This document shows, piece by piece, positions 56,750 to 64,000 of a DNA stretch of 64,000 nucleotides. The stretch is from positions 80,723 through 144,722 of the forward strand of contig RCZF01000006.1 in assembly GCA_006438735.1 (NCBI GenBank). The letters run 5' to 3'. Position 1 is the first letter of the stretch, and each line of letters opens with the position of its first letter. The notes below the pieces were generated by a model. It worked only from the letters and a program-made list of their open reading frames with translations. It made no database searches and was not told the DNA's origin. The stretch comes from Sphingomonas koreensis (lineage in GTDB: Bacteria > Pseudomonadota > Alphaproteobacteria > Sphingomonadales > Sphingomonadaceae). The position numbers were made by a program, and so were the translations under genes.

Positions 56750-58097
56750 GCTGGTGGCGAGTGCCGCCTATCGCATCGCCTTTACCTATGCCGCGGCATT
56801 CGCGCTGGCGATTACGCTGCTGGGGATCGCAGTCTATTTCGCCGCCGATGCCGATATTCGATACCAGCAAAATGCCGATATCGCGCAAGAAAGCGCTCAT
56901 CTAGTGCGCGAATATAATGAGGGCAGCCTGCCCGATCTGCGCGATGCGATCAACAAGCGCGAGGCGGCCAACCGGATCAACGCTTATGGCTATGCGGTGT
57001 TCGATCTCGCCGGACATCGCGTGGCCGGGTCGCTCGATACGTCGCGCCCGGCGGCGATCGGGGTTCATGATATAAGCTTCGTCGATCCGAGCGAGGGCGC
57101 CGATTCCGCCCTTGCGCTGACCACCCAGCTGCCAAACAATTTCCGCCTCGTCGTGGCAATCGATCCAGAAACGCTGGAACGGGTCGATCGCATGATCCTG
57201 CTGCTGTTCAGCGGCGCGTTCGTGCTTGTCGTCGTGCTCGGTATTGGCGGGGCGCTGATCATGGGGGGGTATTTGCGGCGGCGGCTGGGGGGCATCAGCG
57301 GCACGGCGCGCGCGATCATCTCCGGCGATATGGGCCAGCGCATCCCGGTAAGCCCACGCGATGACGAGTTCGACCAACTCGCGCTCGCCCTGAACACGAT
57401 GCTCGATCGGATCGCGCAACTGCTGGATAATTTACGCCAGGTATCGAGCGACGTGGCGCACGATCTGCGCACGCCGCTTGCCCGTTTGCGCAACGAGCTG
57501 GAACAGGCGCTCGATGGGCCGCGCGATCTTCCCGCCTATCGCACCGGATTGAAGCGGGCGATCGGGCAAAGCGACCATCTGCTGGCGCTATTTGCGGCAA
57601 TCTTGCGCATTTCGGAAGTCGAAGCAGGCGCGCTCAAACGCACCTTCGCGCCGGTCGATCTGAGCGATCTGGTGACCGATCTGTGTGACAGCTATGCGCC
57701 CGCTGTCCATGATAACGGGCGCACGCTGAGCTGTTCCGCCGAACCCGGCATCATGCTGATTGGAGACCGCGAATTACTATCGCAGGCGCTGATCAACCTG
57801 CTTGACAATGCTCAGCATCATACGCCTCCGGGCACGCAAATCGCCGTGCTGGCGGAGGCCAGCGATGACTGGATCCGGCTGTCGGTCGCCGATGACGGTC
57901 CAGGCGTTGCGCGCGAAGATCATGCGCGGATCGTTCGCCGCTTCGCGCGGCTCGATACCAGCCGCGCGACGCCGGGGCATGGCTTGGGTCTCAATCTGGT
58001 TGCCGCGGTTTCTGCCGCGCACGGCGGTGCGTTGGCGATCGATGAAAATGATCCGGGATTGCGCGTAACAATGACACTGCCGAGGCTGCCGGCATGA
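56742..58097 (+). CDS. Sensor histidine kinase of the efflux operon
   Basis: 451 residues. Two membrane helices (FTYAAAFALAITLLGIAVYF near 13, ILLLFSGAFVLVVVLGIGGA near 152) enclose a periplasmic domain of about 120 residues. A HAMP domain follows, then the His box SSDVAHDLRTPLARLRNELE, N box QALINLLDNAQHHTPPGTQI and G box LSVADDGPGVA, with GHGLGLNLVAAVSAAHGG. The ATG overlaps the regulator gene by 8 bases. The overall plan is like CusS/QseC. Confidence 0.92.
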   Translation: MHRLVASAAYRIAFTYAAAFALAITLLGIAVYFAADADIRYQQNADIAQESAHLVREYNEGSLPDLRDAINKREAANRINAYGYAVFDLAGHRVAGSLDTSRPAAIGVHDISFVDPSEGADSALALTTQLPNNFRLVVAIDPETLERVDRMILLLFSGAFVLVVVLGIGGALIMGGYLRRRLGGISGTARAIISGDMGQRIPVSPRDDEFDQLALALNTMLDRIAQLLDNLRQVSSDVAHDLRTPLARLRNELEQALDGPRDLPAYRTGLKRAIGQSDHLLALFAAILRISEVEAGALKRTFAPVDLSDLVTDLCDSYAPAVHDNGRTLSCSAEPGIMLIGDRELLSQALINLLDNAQHHTPPGTQIAVLAEASDDWIRLSVADDGPGVAREDHARIVRRFARLDTSRATPGHGLGLNLVAAVSAAHGGALAIDENDPGLRVTMTLPRLPA

Positions 58098-59437
58098 GGC
58101 GATCCGGTTGGCCGCTTGCCGGCGCGCTTATGTTGGCGGCATGCACGACATATTCGCCGCAGCCTATCGATGATGACCCAGCTATTCTCAGCGAGCCGAC
58201 CGCAGCAGCGTTGAGCGAGGCGGCGGCAACGATCGATCGGCCTTATCTCATCCCGACGGCGATCGATCTCGGTGCGCCGCTAGATGCCAATGCGGTCGCC
58301 ACCATCGCGGTGATCGCCAATCCCGATTTGAAGGCGATGCGCGCGCGGGCCGGCGTGTCCGATGCGCAGGCTTTTGCCGCGCGGCTGTTGCCCGATCCGA
58401 GCTTCAGCATCGGCGCCAGCCCGGTGCTCGCCGGCCCCGATCCGTTTGTCGATCTCGCCAGCGCACTGGGGCTCGACATCAACGCGCTGCGAACACGGCG
58501 TGTCCAGCGGGCGCAGGCGGCGGCGCAAGCAAAGCAGGTACGGCTCGATTTGGCCTGGGCGGAATGGCAGACTGCCGGCCAGGCCAGAATACAAACGGTG
58601 CGCATCCAGAGCCTCGAACACAGCGTGGCGATTGACCGGGCAAGTTATGCCGTCGGGCGATCCCTGCTCGATCGTACATTGCACGCCGCCGGGCGCGGCG
58701 ATCTCTCAGCCGATCAGGTGCAGGCAGCGCGAGTATCGGCATTTGATGCGCAAGCCGCGCTACGCACCGCCGAGCGCGATCTGGCGGCGGCGCGGTTCGA
58801 TCTGACCAAGTTGCTTGGCCTTCTCCCCACGACTCAAATCACCCTCGCGCCCGAGCCATTACCCGCTGCGCCACCGGAGGCGGCGAGCCTATTCGCGCTG
58901 GCGAAAGAAAAGCGTGCCGATTTGTTGGCGCTGCAGGCCGGTTATGCAGCGCAGGAAGCGGCGGTGCACAAGGCAATCCTCGATCAGTTTCCGAATCTGA
59001 CGTTGACCGTCAACGCCAGTCGCGATTCCTCGGCCAACACGCTGCTCGGCCCGGCGGTAGATTTCACGCTGCCGCTGTGGAATCGCAATCGCGGCGGGAT
59101 CGCGATCGAGCGGGCGACCCGCGCGGCGCTCAAAGTCGAATATGACGCCCGGCTGTTCCAGGCCCGCGCCGAAATCGCCGCCGCAGTCGGCGGGATCAAT
59201 GTGGCGCGGCGCCAACGCGAGGCGATCGATCACGATCTGCCGGCGCTCGAGACGTTCGCCGCGGCGAGCCGCAAGGCGGCCAACCGCGGCGATCTATCGC
59301 TGGCCACCGCCGAAACCGCCGAACAGGCGCTGCGCGACAAGCAGGCGCTACTCGCGCAAAGCGATCAGGACATCGCCGAGCAGACAATCGCGCTTGAGCT
59401 GCTGACCGGAACCCCGAAAGAGGCATGGCCCCGATGA
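58094..59437 (+). CDS. TolC-family outer-membrane efflux lipoprotein
   Basis: 447 residues with a lipoprotein signal (SGWPLAGALMLAACTTYSP, lipobox LAAC). Two long coiled-coil OEP repeats are seen; IANPDLKAMRARAGVSDAQA and ALAKEKRADLLALQAGYAAQ open the halves, and LFQARAEIAAAVGGINVARR lies near the end. It forms the outer-membrane channel for the RND pump encoded two genes on. The ATG overlaps the kinase stop by four bases (ATGA). Confidence 0.9.
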   Translation: MRRSGWPLAGALMLAACTTYSPQPIDDDPAILSEPTAAALSEAAATIDRPYLIPTAIDLGAPLDANAVATIAVIANPDLKAMRARAGVSDAQAFAARLLPDPSFSIGASPVLAGPDPFVDLASALGLDINALRTRRVQRAQAAAQAKQVRLDLAWAEWQTAGQARIQTVRIQSLEHSVAIDRASYAVGRSLLDRTLHAAGRGDLSADQVQAARVSAFDAQAALRTAERDLAAARFDLTKLLGLLPTTQITLAPEPLPAAPPEAASLFALAKEKRADLLALQAGYAAQEAAVHKAILDQFPNLTLTVNASRDSSANTLLGPAVDFTLPLWNRNRGGIAIERATRAALKVEYDARLFQARAEIAAAVGGINVARRQREAIDHDLPALETFAAASRKAANRGDLSLATAETAEQALRDKQALLAQSDQDIAEQTIALELLTGTPKEAWPR

Positions 59438-60465
59438 CGAGACCCACGATTCTTGCCGCGCTGCTCATGCTCGCGGCTTGTTCAAGCGGCGGCAGCGATG
59501 ACGATGCGGCAGACAATGCCGCCGCTCCGGTCGCGCTCGTCACACTTGGGCGGGTCGAGCAGGGAGCGGTCAGCGATAATGTGACGCTCTACGGCGTCGC
59601 TGAAGGTGGTTCGACCGGTGCGCTGGTGCTAGCTGCGCCGGCCGAGGCGATCGTCGCGCGGATCGTTGCGCCGGTCGGCACACGCGTGGCGCGCGGCGCG
59701 ATCGTCGTGCAGCTTTCGCCCGCGCCTAATACACGCGTCGATCTCGCCAAGGCATCGGCTGACAAGCGCGCCGCCGACGCTGCTTATGCCCGCGCGAAGC
59801 GGCTGCGCGCCGACGGCTTGGTCAGCGATGCCGAGGTCGAAACCGCGCGCGCCGCCGCGCAGGGCGCCGATGCCGCCTATGCGACCCTGTCGGGCCAAGC
59901 GGGCAGAATGACTCTGCGTGCGCCGGCCGACGGCTTCGTCCAGTCGATCGCCGCAACGCAAGGCGATCTTGTCCAGGCCGGCGCAGCGGTTGCGACGATC
60001 GCCAGGCCCGGCGATCTGCGCGCGCATTTCGGCGCCGATCCGGCGGTCGCACGAGCGCTCCATCCTGGCACCGCGATCAAGATCGAAGCTACTGTTGGCC
60101 GGGCAGCATTTGCGGTGCCGGTGCAATCGGTCGACCCGGTGGTCGATCCGCAAACCCGGCTCGCCTCGATCTTTGCGCGGCTACCGTCTGGAGCCGGGCT
60201 AGCGCTGGGCGAGACGCTGACCGGGACCGTGCCGATCAGCACGAGTAACGACGCGCTCACCATTCCGTATGCGGCGTTACTCGACGATGGCGGGCAGCCT
60301 TACCTCTTCGTGGTGAGCGGCGGTTTGGCGCACCGGCATGATGTCGAAATCGGCGCCACCAGCGGCGATCGGATCGCGGTCATCAAGGGCGTCTTGGCAG
60401 GCGAGCTGGTGATCACCGATGGCGGCACCGCGGTCGAGGACGGGATGAAGGTCCGCACCAAGTGA
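59434..60465 (+). CDS. RND efflux periplasmic adaptor lipoprotein
   Basis: 343 residues from ATG 59434, overlapping the upstream stop (ATGA). Lipoprotein signal TRPTILAALLMLAACSSGG. The membrane-fusion fold shows the lipoyl half-motifs (VLAAPAEAIVARIVAPVGTR and RMTLRAPADGFVQSIAATQG), a helical hairpin between them, and the beta-barrel/C-terminal part (GVLAGELVITDGGTAVEDGM). It bridges the inner-membrane pump and the outer-membrane channel. Confidence 0.9.
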   Translation: MTRPTILAALLMLAACSSGGSDDDAADNAAAPVALVTLGRVEQGAVSDNVTLYGVAEGGSTGALVLAAPAEAIVARIVAPVGTRVARGAIVVQLSPAPNTRVDLAKASADKRAADAAYARAKRLRADGLVSDAEVETARAAAQGADAAYATLSGQAGRMTLRAPADGFVQSIAATQGDLVQAGAAVATIARPGDLRAHFGADPAVARALHPGTAIKIEATVGRAAFAVPVQSVDPVVDPQTRLASIFARLPSGAGLALGETLTGTVPISTSNDALTIPYAALLDDGGQPYLFVVSGGLAHRHDVEIGATSGDRIAVIKGVLAGELVITDGGTAVEDGMKVRTK

Positions 60466-63400
60466 AGCAGGCGCTCGCCAATCATGCTCGCGCCTTGTGG
60501 CTGGCCGTATTGCTGTTGACGGCGGGCGGAATCGTCGCGGCGCTGAAACTGCCGGTCAGCCTGTTTCCGCATATTGATTATCCACGCGTTGTCGTAGCTG
60601 TCGATGCTGGCGACCGCGACGCGGCGCAGATGGCGGCGGAGATCACCCGCCCGATCGAGATCGCTCTGCGCGGCGTGCCCGGTGTGACACAGATCCGCTC
60701 GACCACCAGCCGCGGCTCGGCTGAGGTCGCGCTCAATTTTCCCTGGGGCGAGGACATGGTCTCGGCAACGCTGGCGACACAGGGTGCGCTGGCGACGATC
60801 CTGCCCGATCTGCCGCAAGGTACGCGCTTCGATGTCCACCGGTCGGACCCCACCGTATTTCCGGTGCTCGGCGTCGCGTTGACCTCAAAGTCGCTCGATC
60901 AGCAGGCGCTGCGCCAGTTGGCCGAACTCAAGGTACGCCCGGCGTTGATTGCGGTCAGCGGCGTCGCCGGGGTCGATATATTGGGCGGGGCGCCGCGGGA
61001 ATTCGCGGTCGATGTCGATCCATTGCGCGCACAGGCGCTGGGGCTGAGCCTGCCCGATGTCGCGACGGCGCTGGGCAAGGCCAATGCGGTCAACGGCGTG
61101 GGCCGGATCGAGGATCGCCATCGGCTTTATCTCGTGCTGGTCGAAGACCGGCTTACCTCGATGGCCGATCTTGCCGCCACCCCGATCAAGGCTGGTGACA
61201 GCACCGGCGCGGGGCTTGTCACGCTTAGTCAGATCGCCACGATCAAACCCGCGCCCGAGCCGATGTTCATTTCGGTCACTTCCAACGGTCGCCACGCGGT
61301 GTTGATCAACGTGCGCCAGTCGCTGACCGGCGATACGGTAAGGATCGTCAAGCAGGTCAGCGCGCGGCTGAAGCAACTCGGCATGCCGCCCTCGGTTACG
61401 GTGACGCCGTTCTACGATCAATCCGAACTGGTGACTGGGGCGGCCAACGCCGTGCGCGATGCGATCCTGCTCGGCGCCTTTCTTGCCGGGCTGGTGCTGT
61501 TCGCTTTTCTGCGATCGAGCCGGTTGATGGTGATTACCGGGCTGATGCTGCCAGCGGTGCTGGCTGGCACCTGCCTGATCCTGTTCGCGCTCGGCATGAG
61601 CTTCAATATGATGACGCTGGGCGGGATGGCGGCGGCGGTCGGGCTGATCGTCGACGATGCCGTAGTGATGCTCGAACATATCATGCGACGGATGCAGGAG
61701 GGCACGGCGAAAGGTGTGCAGGGGCTGCTCGGCGCTGCGGCGGAGATGGGCAAGCCTCTGCTTGGTTCGACCTCCGCCACGATCATCGTGTTCCTGCCGC
61801 TGGCGTTCATCAGCGGGGTGACGGGCGGCTTCTTCAAGGCGCTGGCGCTGACGATGGTGGCGGCGCTAGGCCTCTCGCTGCTCTTTGCGCGCTTCGTCAT
61901 CCCGCTCGCCTCGGCCTACTGGCTGCGCGACAAGGATGCCCAGGCGGCGGAAAAGGCCGGCGGGTTCATGGCGCGGCTCAACAGCGGCTATGATCGCGCG
62001 GCGGGGCGTGCCTTTGCGCGCCCCGCGCTATTCGCCGCAACCCTCGGCATCGGTATGGCGCTCGTTGGTTATGTAGCCTGGAACCACGTCCCATCGGGAT
62101 TCATGCCGGCAATGGACGAGGGCGGCTTCATTCTCGATTATACCGCGCAACCTGGCGCGGCGCTCAGCGATACCGATCGGATTCTGCGTCAGGTCGAACA
62201 GATAATCACTGCGACGCCCGAGGTCGCGAGCTATTCGCGGCGCACCGGCGCGCAGCTCGGCGGCGGCCTTACCGAGGCCGACGAAGGCGATTTCTTCATC
62301 CGCCTGAAAGGCGGATCGCGCCGTCCGATCGAGGTGGTGATGGCTGATATCCGTCAGCGCATTCAGGCACAGGTGCCCGGGATCGATATCGAGACCGCTC
62401 AGCTGATGGAGGATCTGATCGGCGATCTGACGGCAGTGCCGCAGCCGATCGAGGTCAAATTGTTCGGCGATGATCCAGCGCAATTGGAAAGCGCCGCCAA
62501 GCGCGTCGGCGATGCGATCGGCAAGGTGCAGGGCGTCGTAGAGGTGGTTGATGGCCTACGCGTCGCCGGCGATGCGATCGCGATCAGGGTGGATCCCGGT
62601 CGCGCCGCGCAGCAAGGCCTCGATTCAGAGAGTGTCGCGACCCAGCTCGAGGCGCAGATCGGTGGCGCGAAAGCGACGCAGGTTCGCATTGCCGAGCAAT
62701 TGGTTACGGTGCGGGTGCGCGCACCGGCCGATCTGCGGTCGCGCGCCGCCGATCTGGCGCGGCTGGTGTTGGTTGCCCCCGATGGCCACGGCGTGCGCGT
62801 CTCGCAAATCGCCACCGTCTCGATCACCGCCGGGCAGAAGCAGCTGACGCGCGAAGACCTTGCCCCGTTCATCGGCGTCACCGCGCGGCTGGAAGGGCGC
62901 GATCTCGGGTCGGCGATGAAGGATGTGCGATCGACTGTTGCGGGACTCAACCTGCCGTCGTCGATCCGGGTCGATTATGGCGGGCTATATGCCCAGCAGC
63001 AGCAGAGCTTTGCCGATCTTAGCATGGTGTTCGCCGCGGCGTTGCTGCTCAGTGCCTTGCTGCTAACCTTCCTGTTTGAACGCATCGCCTGGACGCTCGC
63101 CGCGATCGCCACGGTGCTGCTCTCCGCTGCCGCCGTTTTGATGGGCCTGTGGATCACCGGGATCGAACTCGACATTTCCGCGCTGATGGGGCTGACGATG
63201 GTCGTCGGCATGGTCACCGAACTGGTGATCTTCTTCCTTGCCGAGATCGATCTCGCCAGACCGGTTGATCTCGCCAGGCTTCACGAGGCCGGATCGAAGC
63301 GGCTGCGCCCGATCCTGATGTCGGCGCTGATCGCTATCCTCACGCTCAGCCCGTTGGCACTCGGGTTCAGCCGCGGCGCGGGGTTGCAGCAACCGCTAGC

Positions 63401-63503
63401 GACCGCGATCATCTTCGGACTCACCGCTGCCGTGCCACTGGTGCTGCTGTTCCTGCCAGCAATGATTGCGGCGCTTGGGCAACATTCCAAGGCGATCGGA
63501 TAA
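60462..63503 (+). CDS. RND-family efflux pump, inner-membrane permease
   Basis: 1013 residues from GTG 60462, overlapping the adaptor stop. The N-terminal helix is followed by LKLPVSLFPHIDYPRVVVAV, PIEIALRGVPGVTQIRSTTS and two large periplasmic domains. The proton-relay helix TM4 reads GLIVDDAVVMLEHIMRRM with the Asp-Asp pair of AcrB-type pumps, while heavy-metal pumps have a different pattern. GFMPAMDEGGFILDYTAQPG opens the second half. This suggests organic or hydrophobic substrates rather than metal ions, but the regulator looks Cus-like, so the question is open. Confidence 0.93.
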   Translation: MKQALANHARALWLAVLLLTAGGIVAALKLPVSLFPHIDYPRVVVAVDAGDRDAAQMAAEITRPIEIALRGVPGVTQIRSTTSRGSAEVALNFPWGEDMVSATLATQGALATILPDLPQGTRFDVHRSDPTVFPVLGVALTSKSLDQQALRQLAELKVRPALIAVSGVAGVDILGGAPREFAVDVDPLRAQALGLSLPDVATALGKANAVNGVGRIEDRHRLYLVLVEDRLTSMADLAATPIKAGDSTGAGLVTLSQIATIKPAPEPMFISVTSNGRHAVLINVRQSLTGDTVRIVKQVSARLKQLGMPPSVTVTPFYDQSELVTGAANAVRDAILLGAFLAGLVLFAFLRSSRLMVITGLMLPAVLAGTCLILFALGMSFNMMTLGGMAAAVGLIVDDAVVMLEHIMRRMQEGTAKGVQGLLGAAAEMGKPLLGSTSATIIVFLPLAFISGVTGGFFKALALTMVAALGLSLLFARFVIPLASAYWLRDKDAQAAEKAGGFMARLNSGYDRAAGRAFARPALFAATLGIGMALVGYVAWNHVPSGFMPAMDEGGFILDYTAQPGAALSDTDRILRQVEQIITATPEVASYSRRTGAQLGGGLTEADEGDFFIRLKGGSRRPIEVVMADIRQRIQAQVPGIDIETAQLMEDLIGDLTAVPQPIEVKLFGDDPAQLESAAKRVGDAIGKVQGVVEVVDGLRVAGDAIAIRVDPGRAAQQGLDSESVATQLEAQIGGAKATQVRIAEQLVTVRVRAPADLRSRAADLARLVLVAPDGHGVRVSQIATVSITAGQKQLTREDLAPFIGVTARLEGRDLGSAMKDVRSTVAGLNLPSSIRVDYGGLYAQQQQSFADLSMVFAAALLLSALLLTFLFERIAWTLAAIATVLLSAAAVLMGLWITGIELDISALMGLTMVVGMVTELVIFFLAEIDLARPVDLARLHEAGSKRLRPILMSALIAILTLSPLALGFSRGAGLQQPLATAIIFGLTAAVPLVLLFLPAMIAALGQHSKAIG

Positions 63504-63771
63504 TGCCATCGAAGCGGTTCGTAAGGCCAATAGCGGCAGCGATGCCAAGATCTCCGACAAGGCCATTCGCCGGCGCAAAACGATCGACTTGGGCATAATA
63601 GTTCCGAAATCTGAGTTAAAAAGCGAACCGAACGACAGTTTCGCAGTGTCATTGGCTAAAGTTACTTCGTATCCGGCGGCCGGCGCAGCGCGGACGTAAA
63701 CGCTAGGCGTCGTGGACAAAGCTTGACCTGAGACTCGGAGGTTGATTCAAGGCTGTCTTTTGGAGGCAGCG
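63504..63771. other. Gap before the IS element
   Basis: About 268 bases. Frames such as DNAIEAVRKANSGSDAKISD are open across part of it but not recognisable. The IS left end should lie about 63725-63760; I could not define its terminal repeat without the other end. Confidence 0.4.
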
Positions 63772-64000
63772 TTGAGCGATCGGATTGGGGTATCGGACGA
63801 AGAGTGGGCGCTGATCGGTCCGTTGTTGCCGCCCGAACAGGGACGCGGATGCCGTCCCGCCGGCGACAACCGTCGGTATTTCGAGGGCATGATGTGGGTG
63901 GCGCGGTCGGGGGCGCAATGGCGTCTGCTGCCGAACGACTATGGCAAGTGGAACAGCGTGTTCCGGCGCTACCGGCGCTGGACCCTGATGGGCGTGTTCG
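63772..64000 (+). mobile_element. IS5-family transposase, cut by window end
   Basis: The frame from TTG 63772, with GGAGG at 63762-63766 five bases upstream, reads VSDEEWALIGPLLPPEQGRG, RRYFEGMMWVARSGAQWRLL and NSVFRRYRRWTLMGVF to the end. This is the N-terminal helical domain of IS5-family (IS427-like) transposases, whose DDE domain is often in a second frame. The rest lies outside the window. Confidence 0.88.

Noticed and set aside
63396..63719. Minus-strand frame of 107 codons after the RND gene
   Set aside because: Part is antisense to the RND gene; the remainder is unrecognisable.

Overview
The window looks like a high-GC alphaproteobacterial chromosome, most likely Sphingomonas or a close relative (Sphingomonadales). 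The supporting signs are a short 84-residue AtpC, an AtpD with a Lys/Ala/Pro-rich N-terminal tail, an EipA/DUF1134 protein, several TonB-dependent receptors, a PhaR/PhaC-like pair, and a family of ~90-105 bp palindromic repeats in the gaps between genes. No database was searched; every call is by reading.

Layout. 1-2557: valine catabolism (HIBYL-CoA hydrolase, enoyl-CoA hydratase, mmsB). 2563-10309: L,D-transpeptidase, MHS-type MFS transporter, alanine racemase, and a PHA-type block (thiolase, PhaC-like enzyme, PhaR). 10365-18579: CpaF/TadA ATPase, then the F1 ATP synthase operon read right to left (atpH-A-G-lipoprotein-D-C) and a TonB-like anchored protein. 18695-21387: a frameshifted ada and a DNA methyltransferase with an apparent C-terminal Mrr-type nuclease domain. 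21592-30000: a FAH-family hydrolase, the branched-chain 2-oxoacid dehydrogenase genes bkdA1-bkdA2-bkdB, a membrane protein, an SDR and a thiolase. Together with the mmsB region these form a branched-chain amino-acid degradation capacity. 29846-33987: a two-component system, a lipoprotein and EipA.

Accessory region, 34162 to about 44400. It starts at tRNA-Ser(GCU) and holds a satellite-like integrative element: tyrosine recombinase, AlpA-like regulator, primase/helicase-like ATPase, and a tight operon of five small genes including a DUF5681-like (small-terminase-like) protein. Between the operon and the helicase lies an oppositely oriented gene with a HEPN-type RNxxxHG motif. It is preceded by seven copies of the heptamer GGGACAT in 106 bp. 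I regard this HEPN-like gene plus repeat array as the best candidate for an undescribed cargo system. To the right of the integrase are decayed remains: the tail of an hsdM, a frameshifted hsdS, the tail of a DNA-binding protein, and the C-terminal part of a phospholipase C. No downstream att copy was found by eye.

44997-64000: a LysR regulator divergent from an SDR/SnoaL-like/methyltransferase operon; an outer-membrane/phosphatase cluster (TonB receptor, Tat-exported acid phosphatase, second TonB receptor, beta-propeller protein); then a compact operon PepSY - response regulator - histidine kinase - TolC-like lipoprotein - adaptor lipoprotein - RND pump. The window ends inside an IS5-like transposase. 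Two of the broken genes (ada, hsdS) are broken at homopolymer runs, so sequencing error must be excluded before biology is inferred.
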